Position numbers and translations under genes: made by a program. Under the pieces are notes generated by a model that was not told the origin of the DNA, did no database searches, and saw only the letters and a program-made list of their open reading frames with translations. Shown piece by piece: positions 30,218-39,281 of a stretch of DNA of 64,000 nt. The stretch's first letter is position 1. Every line of letters begins with the position of its first letter. The DNA comes from Rhodococcus opacus B4 (lineage in GTDB: Bacteria > Actinomycetota > Actinomycetes > Mycobacteriales > Mycobacteriaceae): contig NC_012522.1 of assembly GCF_000010805.1 (NCBI RefSeq), positions 2,790,001 through 2,854,000 on the forward strand, read 5' to 3'.

Positions 30218-31351
30218 TCAGAGCAGTTCGAGGATCGTGGCGTTGGCCATCCCGCCGCCCTCACACATCGTCTGCAACCCATATCGAATCCCGTTGTCCC
30301 GCATGTGGTGCACGAGCCGCGTCATGAGCACTGCACCGGAACCGCCGAGCGGATGACCGACCGCGATCGCGCCGCCCAGGGGATTCACCAGTGCCGGATC
30401 GGCTCCGGTCTCGGCGAGCCAGGCCAGTGGGACCGAGGCGAACGCCTCGTTGACCTCGAACGCGCCGATGTCGGAGATCGAGAGACCGGAACGCTCGAGC
30501 GCCTTCGCGGTCGCCGGGATGGGCCCGGTCAGCATGATCACCGGATCGTCGCCGGCCGTCACGGCGGTGTGGATCCTGGCGATCGGTGTCAGACCGAGGT
30601 GGCGGGCCTTCTCACTAGTGGTCACCAGCAGCGCGCCCGCACCGTCGGAGATCTGTGAGGCGTTACCGGCGTGAATGACACCGTCTTCCCGGAAGGACGT
30701 CTTCAGCCCGGCGAGCGTGTCGACGCTGGTCCCGCGCCGAATGCCCTCGTCCGTGTCCAGCACGCCGGGCAGCGACGCGATCTGGGCGGTCAACGCACCC
30801 GAATCGACGGCGGAAGCTGCCTTCTCGTGGGAGCGGACGGCAAATTCGTCGAGTTGGCGGCGGGAGAAGGCCCACTTCTCGGCGATCATCTCCGCTCCGA
30901 CGCCCTGATTGAACGTCTCGACACCGAAGCGGTCCAGCACGGTGCGTCCGAACGGTTGCCCGGATTGCCGACTCGAGCCCATCGGCACACGCGACATCGA
31001 CTCGACGCCGCCTGCCACCGCCACGTCGTACTGGCCGGCAATGACCCCGGCGGCCGCGAAGTGCAGTGCCTGCTGGCTCGACCCGCACTGCCTATCCACG
31101 GTCGTCGCCGGCACCGACGTCGGCCAGCCCGCGGCGAGCACGCCGCTGCGGCCGATGTTGTTCGCCTGATCCCCGACCTGGCCCACACAACCCCAGACGA
31201 CGTCGTCGACCACGGCCGGATCGATACCGGTCCGTTCGGCCAGCGCCTTCAGCACATGCGCCGACAGGTCCGCCGGGTGAATCTCCGCCAAGGATCCGTT
31301 GCGTCTGCCGACCGGAGTTCGTACCGCATCGACGATGACTGCATCCCGCAT
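30218..31351 (-). CDS. acetyl-CoA acyltransferase (thiolase)
   Basis: 377 residues from ATG at 31351 (GGAG upstream). All thiolase motifs: nucleophilic Cys in TTVDRQCGSSQQALHFAAAG, NEAFASVPLAW, GGAIAVGHPLGGSGAVLMTR and the C-terminal MCEGGGMANATI. Cleaves 3-ketoacyl-CoA, completing beta-oxidation with the fused hydratase/dehydrogenase and the dehydrogenases of this island. First gene of a run thiolase - dehydrogenase - nitronate monooxygenase-like. Confidence 0.92.
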   Translation of the reverse strand: MRDAVIVDAVRTPVGRRNGSLAEIHPADLSAHVLKALAERTGIDPAVVDDVVWGCVGQVGDQANNIGRSGVLAAGWPTSVPATTVDRQCGSSQQALHFAAAGVIAGQYDVAVAGGVESMSRVPMGSSRQSGQPFGRTVLDRFGVETFNQGVGAEMIAEKWAFSRRQLDEFAVRSHEKAASAVDSGALTAQIASLPGVLDTDEGIRRGTSVDTLAGLKTSFREDGVIHAGNASQISDGAGALLVTTSEKARHLGLTPIARIHTAVTAGDDPVIMLTGPIPATAKALERSGLSISDIGAFEVNEAFASVPLAWLAETGADPALVNPLGGAIAVGHPLGGSGAVLMTRLVHHMRDNGIRYGLQTMCEGGGMANATILELL

Positions 31352-31495
31352 TTGTGGCTCCTTCGCGCCTCGGTTCACTTCACACTCAAATCAATCAGCG
31401 CGCGGCATCGCGCACAAAGACGCGAATGCGAACGGTGCGATTGGATGGGGCTATGGGTACTCCCACGGCCTGTCACAGGGCCGCGGACGGACACG

Positions 31496-32734
31496 TCAGA
31501 CTGTGGCTGCCCGGACGGCATCCGGTTGCGCGACGATCCCGGCCTCGATCAGCGCGTCGATCTCGGCACTGTCCACGCCGGCGTCCCTCAGCACGGAACC
31601 GGAATGCTCGCCCAGTTCCGGCGCGGGATCCGGCACCGAGGGCGGCAGCCCTTCGATGCGATACGGCAGGCCAACGTATTTCCCGCCGCCGTCGGCGCGG
31701 ACATCCGTGCGGAAGATGCCACTCGCGTGAACGTCGCCGGATTCGAGAACCTGCTCGTACCCGCGGACTGCACCCACGACGATGCCGTTGTCCGACAGCC
31801 AGTTCACGCAGTTCTCGGTGCTCATCGCGGACAGTGCGCCGGAGAGAATCTGCAGCAGCGCCGAACGGTTCCGGACCCGGGACGGATTCGTGTCGAAGCG
31901 TGGATCGGTGAGCAGATCGGTGCGGTCGATGAGGCGACAGAGGATGCCCCAGTGCTCATCCGTGTACGCGGACAGCACGATGTGCCCGTCGACCGTTCGG
32001 ATCACGTCGGCCGCCGGTGCGACCGTCGGCTGGCCGTTGCCCCTCCGCCTCGGTTCGCGACCGGTGCCGAAGTATTCTTCCCAGTTGGCTGCCTGAAGGT
32101 GAATCGCCACCTCCAGCAGCGAGATGTCGATCTCGGCGCCTTCCCCGGTGCGTTCGCGACGGAACAACGCGGCCAGAATGGCCTGGGCCAGCGAACTTGC
32201 CGTCGAGGCATCCACGACGGGCAGCCCCACCCGAAGGGGATCGCCGTCCGCTTCGCCGGTCACCGACATTATCCCGCTTTCCGCCTGAGCCGCGATGTCC
32301 AGTCCCGCCCGATTGCGGGACGGGCCATGCATGCCGAACCCGGTGACCGACGCATAGATCGCCCGCGGGTTCACTTCGCGCACCGCCTCCGGCCCGAGAC
32401 CCAGCCGCTCCATCGCACCCGGTCGCATGTTCTGGACCACCACGTCGGCATCTGCCACCAACTGCAGCGCAAGTTTCCGCCCGCGTTCGTCGCGCAGGTC
32501 GATGGCGAGGGACCTCTTGCCTCGGTTGTACGCGCGGATCATCGCATCACCGAACGCCCCGATCCGGCGGGCTTGGTCGCCGTGCAGCGGTTCGACTTTG
32601 ACGACCTCGGCACCCAGTTCGGCGAGCACGGCTGTCGCAGCCGGTGCGGCGATGTACTGACCGAAGTCGATCACCTTGATGCCCTCGAGGGGGTGCCCTC
32701 CCTGGGTCGCGTGCCGCGTCGGGCGGATCTCCAT
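31496..32734 (-). CDS. CaiB/BaiF family III CoA transferase
   Basis: 412 residues. Motifs: IKVIDFGQYIAAPAATAVLA, IRAYNRGKRSLAIDLRDERG, VTGFGMHGPSRNRAGLDIAA with the Asp of AGLDIAAQ as catalytic candidate, and AELGEHSGSVLRDAGVD-like C-terminal residues. Strongly resembles the transferase at 35133 (shared FGQYIA, AYNR-KRS, APAADVIR and IVLSAYT blocks), so the two are paralogues. It probably activates the imported acid. 144 bp separate it from the thiolase. Confidence 0.87.
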   Translation of the reverse strand: MEIRPTRHATQGGHPLEGIKVIDFGQYIAAPAATAVLAELGAEVVKVEPLHGDQARRIGAFGDAMIRAYNRGKRSLAIDLRDERGRKLALQLVADADVVVQNMRPGAMERLGLGPEAVREVNPRAIYASVTGFGMHGPSRNRAGLDIAAQAESGIMSVTGEADGDPLRVGLPVVDASTASSLAQAILAALFRRERTGEGAEIDISLLEVAIHLQAANWEEYFGTGREPRRRGNGQPTVAPAADVIRTVDGHIVLSAYTDEHWGILCRLIDRTDLLTDPRFDTNPSRVRNRSALLQILSGALSAMSTENCVNWLSDNGIVVGAVRGYEQVLESGDVHASGIFRTDVRADGGGKYVGLPYRIEGLPPSVPDPAPELGEHSGSVLRDAGVDSAEIDALIEAGIVAQPDAVRAATV

Positions 32735-32921
32735 GCTGCGTGTCTCCTCACTACGGACTGCCGCGGTCCCGGGTGGAATCCGCTCCTCCTGATCGTCCTG
32801 GGTGGATGCTCACCGTGGAAGGTTCCATTTGCGATGGCAGCAATAGGTTCGGCCGATCCGTTGGCCACTCTGTGACCGCGGGGCGACGACAGGTCCATGA
32901 TGGTTGTCGCCGCACCGGGGA

Positions 32922-33917
32922 TCAATCGGTCGAATCGGCTCTCACCCAGCGCGCGTGGATTTCGTCGTCGGCGAGCAGTGCTGCCTCGAGGAGCGGGGCG
33001 CCGGCTTGCCGATGCTCGGCGATCAGCCGGTTCCACCGAGCCAGGTCTGCGTGACTTTGTATGACGAAGCTCTTCGCGGCCGGGTTCAGGGCACCGGGAC
33101 GGTGCACGATGCCGAACGGAGTACGTATCGCCGGCCTGGTTTCCGAGACGTGGGCGCCCAGGCGGTGTGCGGCCGTGGCCATCCGCAACGGGAGGAACGC
33201 GCTGGCCGCACCGTTGAGGACCAGCGTCATCTGCGCGTGCCGGTTCGGTACCCGGGCGCTGATCCGGGGAACCACGGATTCGCGGCGCAGTGCGGTTGCG
33301 ACGATGTCGTTCTCCCGCAGCGCCGAACTGCTCGTCACCAGCGGGACCTGCTCGAGACGCGCCAGGTCGAACGGTGCCGTCGCGTTGCCCGAACCCGTTC
33401 CCGGCGGCCGCACCAGCAGCAGTCGCTGGACACCGAGTTGGACCGTCTCGAGATTGTCGGTCGGCACCGGGAAGGTCGTGAATCCCAGTTCGCACTGACC
33501 GGCGAGCACCTCGTCGCACAAATCCGCGGTACTCGCGTACTCCGACAAATCGATGCGGATGTCGGGATGAAGACGGGTGAACGATCCGCTCCACGCGGCC
33601 ACGGCCTCGCTGGACATCTCGGGCATCGTTCCGATGGTGATCGACCCGACCTGGAGCTCGCGGGCGCCGCGCATGATGTCTTGCGCCGCCAGAAGGTCGT
33701 CGAGGACCTTGCGGGCAGGCTCGAGCAGCAGTTGCCCGGCCGGATTGAGGACCAGGTTGCGGCCCGTCCGGTGGAACAGGGTCAACTTCAGTTCCCGTTC
33801 GAGCTGACGGATGCCTTGCGACAGCGATGCCTGCGCCACGTGGAGATGACTGGCCGCACGGTTCACTCCGCCATGCTCGACGACGGCGAGAAAGTATTCG
33901 AGTTGGCGGATGTCCAT
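32922..33917 (-). CDS. LysR-family regulator
   Basis: 331 residues. Winged helix MDIRQLEYFLAVVEHGGVNR, recognition helix HVAQASLSQGIRQLERELKL; effector domain about 90-300. A C-terminal extension (LARWNRLIAEHRQAGAPLLE and ALLADDEIHARWVRADSTD) is longer than usual. It lies between the two CaiB/dehydrogenase modules on the same strand, so it is a good candidate regulator of both. A weak GGCGAC/GTCGCC hairpin follows it near 32880-32910. Confidence 0.87.
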   Translation of the reverse strand: MDIRQLEYFLAVVEHGGVNRAASHLHVAQASLSQGIRQLERELKLTLFHRTGRNLVLNPAGQLLLEPARKVLDDLLAAQDIMRGARELQVGSITIGTMPEMSSEAVAAWSGSFTRLHPDIRIDLSEYASTADLCDEVLAGQCELGFTTFPVPTDNLETVQLGVQRLLLVRPPGTGSGNATAPFDLARLEQVPLVTSSSALRENDIVATALRRESVVPRISARVPNRHAQMTLVLNGAASAFLPLRMATAAHRLGAHVSETRPAIRTPFGIVHRPGALNPAAKSFVIQSHADLARWNRLIAEHRQAGAPLLEAALLADDEIHARWVRADSTD

Positions 33918-33942
33918 GGTCCCATCATTCCCCGCCGGGAAG

Positions 33943-35136
33943 TCAGACTCGATACGAGTTGGGAAGCGTGCCCGTTTCGCTGACCTGCCGGATCATCGCC
34001 TTTGCGAGGTTTCGCTGGTGCACGGGCGACGATCCCTCGTAGATGCGCAGGGCTCGCACGTCACGCCACATCCGGGGAACCGGGTGCGGGCCGACGATGC
34101 CCTCGCCGCCGAGCAGTTGGACACAGCGGTCGGCTACCCGGCTCGCCATCTCGGAGTTGTACAGCTTGGCCGCGGCGATGCGGTGCCGGGGGATCTCGCC
34201 GCCGTCGAAGGACCGGGCGCTGTCGATGGCGAGGGCGCGCCCAGCCTCGAGTTCCGCGAAGCTTTCACCGAGCGTCGCCTGCACCGCGCCGAGTTCGGCC
34301 AGCGGGGCACCGAACTGCTTGCGGCCGTTGACGTGTGCAGTCGTCTCTTCGAGCATCCGGGTCGCCTGCCCGACGCAGGTCGCGGCGACGTGCAGGCGCG
34401 CATGGTTGATGCCGCGCAGCGCCATCGTCAGGCCCTGGCCCTCGACGCCGCCGAGCAGATTTTCCGCGGGCACCTCCACGTCGTCGAAGTAGATTTCTCC
34501 GACCGGTGCCTCCGCGTGCCCGTTCATGATCGTAGGCAAGACCGTACGCACACCGGGCGACGCCGCGTCCACGATGAGCGCCGAGACCCCACCCGCGCCC
34601 GGGTCCGACGCGTCGGTGCGAGCGAAGACGAGGAACGCGTCTGCCCAGGCCGCATTCGTGATGTACCGCTTGCTCCCGTTCAGCACGAAGACGTCACCGC
34701 GTCGCTCGGCCGTGGTCCTCAGATGGGCGGCGTCCGATCCGGCGTGTTCCTCGGTGAGCGCGAACGCGGTGACCAGTTCGCCCGCCGCCATGGCCGGCAG
34801 CATCCGCCGGCGCTGCTCCTCGGTGCCGTGGTCCAGGATCGCCTGCGAGCACAGGCCGATCACCGTCGAAAAGCGCGACCGGTAGACGCAGGATGCGCGC
34901 GTGAACTCGAACGTGAGCTGCACCTGCTGCTCCATCGTCCACTCCAGGCCCCCGTAGGCGCGCGGGATCGAGATGCCGAAGAGTCCGAGCGCCGCCATGC
35001 GTTCGACGAGGCGAGTGGGGACCTCACCGGCCTCGACCATCTCGATCTCCGTCGGGACGAGTTCGTTCGTGGTGAACTCGGCAATCGTCTTCAGGTAGGT
35101 CGGGAAGTCGTAGTCGAAGATGTCCGGGTCGATCAT
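33943..35136 (-). CDS. acyl-CoA dehydrogenase
   Basis: 397 residues from ATG at 35136, overlapping the upstream CaiB stop by 4 bases (ATGA). Motifs: FALTEEHAGSDAAHLRTTAE (a variant of the TEPxAGSD FAD motif), LNGSKRYITNAAWADAFLVF and IYEGSSPVHQRNLAKAM, where the catalytic Glu of the EGS/EGT element is kept. Translationally coupled to the transferase, so it should oxidise the CoA ester that enzyme makes. Confidence 0.88.
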   Translation of the reverse strand: MIDPDIFDYDFPTYLKTIAEFTTNELVPTEIEMVEAGEVPTRLVERMAALGLFGISIPRAYGGLEWTMEQQVQLTFEFTRASCVYRSRFSTVIGLCSQAILDHGTEEQRRRMLPAMAAGELVTAFALTEEHAGSDAAHLRTTAERRGDVFVLNGSKRYITNAAWADAFLVFARTDASDPGAGGVSALIVDAASPGVRTVLPTIMNGHAEAPVGEIYFDDVEVPAENLLGGVEGQGLTMALRGINHARLHVAATCVGQATRMLEETTAHVNGRKQFGAPLAELGAVQATLGESFAELEAGRALAIDSARSFDGGEIPRHRIAAAKLYNSEMASRVADRCVQLLGGEGIVGPHPVPRMWRDVRALRIYEGSSPVHQRNLAKAMIRQVSETGTLPNSYRV

Positions 35137-36359
35137 GAGGAAGCCCCTTCCAGGGTGAGTGTCGTGTGGCGTGCGGCGACGACGCGGCTGTCGACCAGTG
35201 CGGCGATCTCGCCGTCCGTGAAGTCGAGGTCGCGCAGCACCGAGACGGTGTCCTGCCCGGCCTCGGGCGCGGAGGTGGAGGCGGTACGGCGGCGGCCGTC
35301 GAGGCTGAACGCCAGGCCGGGGCTGGTGTACGAGCCGCCGTCGGGACCGGTTACGTCGACGAGGATCTCGGAGGCCCGGACGTCCTCGTCCTCGGCAATC
35401 TCGTCGAAGGAACGGATCGCGCCGCACACGATGTGCGCGGACTGCAACAGGCCGACGGCCTCGTGTCGGGTCAGGCTTCCCAGCGCCTCGGCGAGAGCGA
35501 CCAGCATCTCGGCCCGGTGCGCCACCCGCGCGGGATTGTCGACGAACCGTGGGTCGTCGATCAGGTCAGGTCTGTTCACGAGATGGCAGAGTGCGGACCA
35601 TTTTTCGGCCGTGTAGGCGGAGAGCACGATCATTCCGTCGGTCACCCGGATGACATCCGCCGCAGGGGCGGCGTGCGCCTGGCCGTTGCCCTTGCGCCGG
35701 GGTGCGCGACCGGTGAGGGTGTACTCGCCCCAGGTAGCGGCCTGCATCGACAGCACGGCCTCCATCAGTGAGGTCTCCACGTGCGCGCCCCGGCCGGTCG
35801 ACTTCCGCTCGTAGAGCGCCGCGAGAATCCCGGCCGCGAGTGCATTGGCTGCGGTGACGTCCGCGGCCGGCAACCCGAGACGCTGTGGCTCGCCGTCGAT
35901 CTCGCCTGTCACGTGCATCAAGCCGAACTCCGCTTGCGCGGCAATGTCGAGTCCCGGGCGGTGCCGGGACGGCCCGCGGGATCCGAATCCGGTCACGTTG
36001 GCGTAGATCAGGCGCGGATACCGGCTCCGCAGTTCGTCGGGGCCGAGTCCGAGTCGGTCGGCGGAACCGGTGCGGAAGTTCTGCACCAGCACGTCGGTCT
36101 TCGCCAGCATCCGATCCAGAATCGCTTTCCCCTCGGGCCGCGCGAGATCGAGCCCGATGCTGCGCTTGTCCCGGTTGTAGGCCCGCACCATCGCCTCGCC
36201 GAATGTTCCGATACCGCGGGCCTGATCGCCGCCGAGGCTTTCGACCTTGATCACGTCCGCACCGAGATCCGCGAGGGTCTGCGCGGCGCTGGGACCGGCG
36301 ATGTACTGGCCGAAGTCGAGGACCCGAATGCCCGAGAGCGGTCCACCCATCGCACTCAC
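35133..36359 (-). CDS. CaiB/BaiF family III CoA transferase
   Basis: 408 residues from GTG at 36359, which overlaps the MFS stop by 4 bases (GTGA); ATG at 36350 is an alternative. Motifs: IRVLDFGQYIAGPSAAQTLA, VRAYNRDKRSIGLDLARPEG, VTGFGSRGPSRHRPGLDIAA with Asp of PGLDIAAQ, and an MEAVLSMQAATWGEY segment. Paralogue of the transferase at 31496. Middle gene of the tightly coupled operon MFS - transferase - dehydrogenase, i.e. import, activation, first oxidation. Confidence 0.88.
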   Translation of the reverse strand: MSAMGGPLSGIRVLDFGQYIAGPSAAQTLADLGADVIKVESLGGDQARGIGTFGEAMVRAYNRDKRSIGLDLARPEGKAILDRMLAKTDVLVQNFRTGSADRLGLGPDELRSRYPRLIYANVTGFGSRGPSRHRPGLDIAAQAEFGLMHVTGEIDGEPQRLGLPAADVTAANALAAGILAALYERKSTGRGAHVETSLMEAVLSMQAATWGEYTLTGRAPRRKGNGQAHAAPAADVIRVTDGMIVLSAYTAEKWSALCHLVNRPDLIDDPRFVDNPARVAHRAEMLVALAEALGSLTRHEAVGLLQSAHIVCGAIRSFDEIAEDEDVRASEILVDVTGPDGGSYTSPGLAFSLDGRRRTASTSAPEAGQDTVSVLRDLDFTDGEIAALVDSRVVAARHTTLTLEGASS

Positions 36360-37705
36360 CGCCCTTCCCTGCGTGCATACTCGGCCGTCAGGTTCACCAG
36401 TTGGGATCGGGCCCTCTCCGGGTTGAGCATCACGCCACCGACGATGCCGAGGACACCCACCACGGCGCCGACGAACATGAAGCCGGTCGAATACCCCGCC
36501 GCGGCTGTCGCCGCACGTTCGACGATGAGCCCGAGCGCATAGGGTGCGACGATGCCCGCGACGCTGTATGCAGCGATGATGCAACCGAAGAATGCCACCC
36601 GCTGATGTGCGGGGAGAAAGTCCGACGCACCGGCGAAGGCAACGGAGAAGGCCACGCTGTTGACCGCGAACGCGCTGATCACGAACACCAGCTGCAGCGG
36701 CCCGGGATCGAGTTGGCTGAAGATGATCATCGACAGGCCGCCGCACAGGAGAAGCGCGCCCGTGAGGTAGCCCCGGGCCACCCGCGACGAGCGGCCCGCG
36801 CGCAGCATCCGGCCCGACAGCATGCCCGCGCTCAGCAGGACGACGACGGCGGCGACGTACGGAATCGTCACGAGCGTTCCCACCGTGCTCGCGGAGTATC
36901 CGAGCCCCTCGTTCATGTACGCGGGCAGCCAGGAGACCTTGAGCGAGGAGATCAGGTACCCGGCAAACGACAGCAACACCAGACCCCAGAAGCTTCGCAG
37001 CATCAGCAGACGGTGGAAGGGCACCACGATGTCACCGTTGGGGTCGGCAGCGGCCTGCGCGTCGTCGCCGACGCCCGGCTCGGGCCTGCGGAACGGCAAC
37101 CGGTCCGCATACCAGAGCCAACCGATCACCCACGCCACACCGGTCACGACGAGAACGACGAAGGCGGCGTGCCACGACCACGTCAGGATCACCCACGTCA
37201 GGGTAGGCGCGGCGATCAGTGGGCCGACCGAGGAACCGGCGTTGACGACGGCTCCGGCGATCGCCCGCTTGTCCGGTGCGAAGCGCTCGGCGACGATCGA
37301 CTGACAAAGCGCATGAGCCGGTCCTTCGAAGAACCCCAACGTAATTCGGCATGCGACGAGCACTCCGAACGAGGTCGGAATCGTCAGCGGCGCCATGCTC
37401 GCGACCCACGTCACCATCAACAGGGCAGCGCCCCAGGTATACGAGATCTTCCGCAGGACCGCCGACAGCGTGACCGCACCGATGGCGAAGAGCCAGAAGA
37501 AGGCACTGCTGAGAAGCCCGTACTGGCCGGCCGAAATGCCGAGACTCTCACGAATCGGTTTGCTGGCCAAGCCCACTGCCGCCTTGTCGGCGAAATTCAG
37601 GGTGAAGAAGAGGAACAGGAACAGGACGATGCCCCAGGAGCGCCGATCGACAGCGCCCCTGGGGCGTCGCCCGAGCTCGTGTTCGCGGGACTGCGTAGTC
37701 ACCAT
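36356..37705 (-). CDS. MFS transporter (carboxylate symporter-like)
   Basis: 449 residues from ATG at 37705 (GGAGG upstream). Twelve helices; LNFADKAAVGLASKPIRESL in helix 1 and CRITLGFFEGPAHALCQSIV in helix 4 match the carrier at 19432, indicating paralogy. First gene of the operon with the CoA transferase and dehydrogenase, whose starts overlap, so it probably imports their carboxylic acid substrate. Confidence 0.85.
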   Translation of the reverse strand: MVTTQSREHELGRRPRGAVDRRSWGIVLFLFLFFTLNFADKAAVGLASKPIRESLGISAGQYGLLSSAFFWLFAIGAVTLSAVLRKISYTWGAALLMVTWVASMAPLTIPTSFGVLVACRITLGFFEGPAHALCQSIVAERFAPDKRAIAGAVVNAGSSVGPLIAAPTLTWVILTWSWHAAFVVLVVTGVAWVIGWLWYADRLPFRRPEPGVGDDAQAAADPNGDIVVPFHRLLMLRSFWGLVLLSFAGYLISSLKVSWLPAYMNEGLGYSASTVGTLVTIPYVAAVVVLLSAGMLSGRMLRAGRSSRVARGYLTGALLLCGGLSMIIFSQLDPGPLQLVFVISAFAVNSVAFSVAFAGASDFLPAHQRVAFFGCIIAAYSVAGIVAPYALGLIVERAATAAAGYSTGFMFVGAVVGVLGIVGGVMLNPERARSQLVNLTAEYARREGR

Positions 37706-37783
37706 GACGACCTCCGGGAATGTCTCGGCTGATTGAGGGGCACCACCAGTAGTGATTGGAACCACAGGTGCATGCCTCCATCA

Positions 37784-37806
37784 GATCGGCCCACCCGGTG
37801 CCGATC
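37784..37806. promoter_or_regulatory. inverted repeat upstream of the MFS-CaiB-dehydrogenase operon
   Basis: GATCGGC (37784-37790) and GCCGATC (37800-37806), 9 nt apart, about 80 bp before the MFS start. A perfect 7-bp dyad positioned as an operator or activator site for the LysR or MarR gene nearby. Confidence 0.4.
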
Positions 37807-37899
37807 AACCGGCAGAACGCGGTCGGACCGTACGGATCTGCCTATATCCGCAGGTCACGCTCGCGAGCCTGCCGGTGGCATTTCGTCGGCGACGGAGGT

Positions 37900-38379
37900 T
37901 CACTCGCTGTCGAGAAGTTCGGCCAGCGCCGCCAGAGCCGGAAGGGCGGCGCCGATCGCCGTGCGGTGCTCCACATCGAGGCGCTCGAACGCAGCGGAGA
38001 TGCGCCGCTCGTTCGCTCGCATCCACGCATCCAGGCGTTCGCGACCGGCGTCGGTCAGTTCCACTCGCACCGCCCGGCGGTCACTCGGATCGGGTACGCG
38101 CACAACCAGACCGGTCTCGACCATCTGCTGCACCAGAGTGCTGACCGTGTTGGTGGCCATGCGATGCTTGCGTGCCAATTCGACGATCCGCAGGCCGGAC
38201 TCGCCGGAGAGTCGCTGAAGGAACTCGACCTGAGCCATCGGCAACGACTCCCAGGCGAACTCCTCTCGGACACTCGACCGCAACGCCCGCCGCAGCCGGG
38301 TGATGACAGCGGTCAGAGCCCATCCCTCCCCGCTCCCTGCCGCTCCGGTGGAGCGAGGAATTTCTCGACTGTCGTCCAT
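37900..38379 (-). CDS. MarR-family regulator
   Basis: 159 residues. Winged helix at about 50-115: VEFLQRLSGESGLRIVELAR, MATNTVSTLVQQMVETGLVV, then the wing DPSDRRAVRVELTDAGRERL. A typical DxRxxxxxLT wing is present. Divergent from the DUF202 pair, with TATCAG repeats between (38397-38418), and upstream of the MFS operon on the same strand. Either side could be its target. Confidence 0.88.
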   Translation of the reverse strand: MDDSREIPRSTGAAGSGEGWALTAVITRLRRALRSSVREEFAWESLPMAQVEFLQRLSGESGLRIVELARKHRMATNTVSTLVQQMVETGLVVRVPDPSDRRAVRVELTDAGRERLDAWMRANERRISAAFERLDVEHRTAIGAALPALAALAELLDSE

Positions 38380-38396
38380 CCGCTAACCTACTTCTG

Positions 38397-38418
38397 TATC
38401 AGAACTATCAGGTGTCAG
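38397..38418. promoter_or_regulatory. TATCAG direct repeats in the marR/DUF202 divergent region
   Basis: TATCAG at 38397-38402 and 38406-38411, and TGTCAG at 38413-38418, in the 70-bp divergent spacer. Candidate regulator contact sites; the MarR protein is the obvious candidate, though MarR sites are usually dyads. Confidence 0.35.
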
Positions 38419-38449
38419 AATCATTATCTCATCGACACAGGGAACCCTC

Positions 38450-38845
38450 ATGAACAGTGACGTAGACCTTCCCCGGCGGCGACCGGTCGCCGTCTACGCC
38501 GTGGGCGAGGAACCGGATGTCCGCTTCTCGCTGGCCAACGAACGCACCGCGCTCGCATGGGTGCGGACGGCCTTGGCGCTGGTCGCCGGCGGCGTCACCC
38601 TGACCAGCCTGGCCTCGGTGACCGACGCCGACCTGGTGGTCCACCTGGTCGCGATCATCGCGTGCTGCACCGGCGGCATTCTGGCCGGGGTCGCGCTGTG
38701 GTCGTGGCGGCGCAACGAGCGCGCGCTGCGACTCCAGAAGCCTCTCCCCGCGCCGGTCCCCCTTGCCTGGCTGGCGGGGGGACTGATCCTGCTGTCGACG
38801 GGTTTGGCCGCGTTCGCGGTCGTCGCCGCCCTCAACTCGCGATGA
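38450..38845 (+). CDS. DUF202 (YidH-type) membrane protein
   Basis: 131 residues. The DUF202 signature FSLANERTALAWVRTALALV (about 27-46) starts the first of three helices; the second is HLVAIIACCTGGILAGVALW and the third LAWLAGGLILLSTGLAAFAV. Function of the family is unknown. Its stop overlaps the start of the second DUF202 gene by 4 bases. Confidence 0.85.
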   Translation: MNSDVDLPRRRPVAVYAVGEEPDVRFSLANERTALAWVRTALALVAGGVTLTSLASVTDADLVVHLVAIIACCTGGILAGVALWSWRRNERALRLQKPLPAPVPLAWLAGGLILLSTGLAAFAVVAALNSR

Positions 38846-39153
38846 CGCACGACCCGGGACTCCAACCGCAGCGCACTGCCTTGGCGTGGCAACGCACGGG
38901 CCTGTCGGTACTGGTGGCGTCCGCGGCGATCGGATTTTCCGCGTACCGGCTCGGGGCACCGCTCCTCACGCTCGTCGCCCTGATCGACAGTGCGATCGTC
39001 GGCTACCTCGGCATCCGCCATTTCCCGAAGGGCGCCGCGCGGGAGAGCGCGAGCAACGACACCTGGCCCACGCTGCTGCGCACCGCGTCGGTCGTGGGAT
39101 TCACCGCCGTTCTGGGGGCCGGGGTCTCCGTCGCCGGGATGCTGCACTCGTAG
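38842..39153 (+). CDS. second, shorter DUF202 membrane protein
   Basis: 103 residues from the ATG in an ATGA overlap with the preceding gene. QPQRTALAWQRTGLSVLVAS is the DUF202 signature; helices at about 18-38, 43-60 and 80-100. A long and a short DUF202 protein encoded back to back is a common arrangement and suggests a hetero-oligomer. No known activity. Confidence 0.82.
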   Translation: MTHDPGLQPQRTALAWQRTGLSVLVASAAIGFSAYRLGAPLLTLVALIDSAIVGYLGIRHFPKGAARESASNDTWPTLLRTASVVGFTAVLGAGVSVAGMLHS

Positions 39154-39281
39154 CCACGGTGAGGATCACGGCCGCGCCGCGACCACTTCATCCGCGTCGG
39201 GTGAGGCCACGGGCGGTCGGTGACCGCCAGGATCGGAAATAGCCGGCATGCAGGGCGGCTACCGACAGGAGTGGATCCGAG

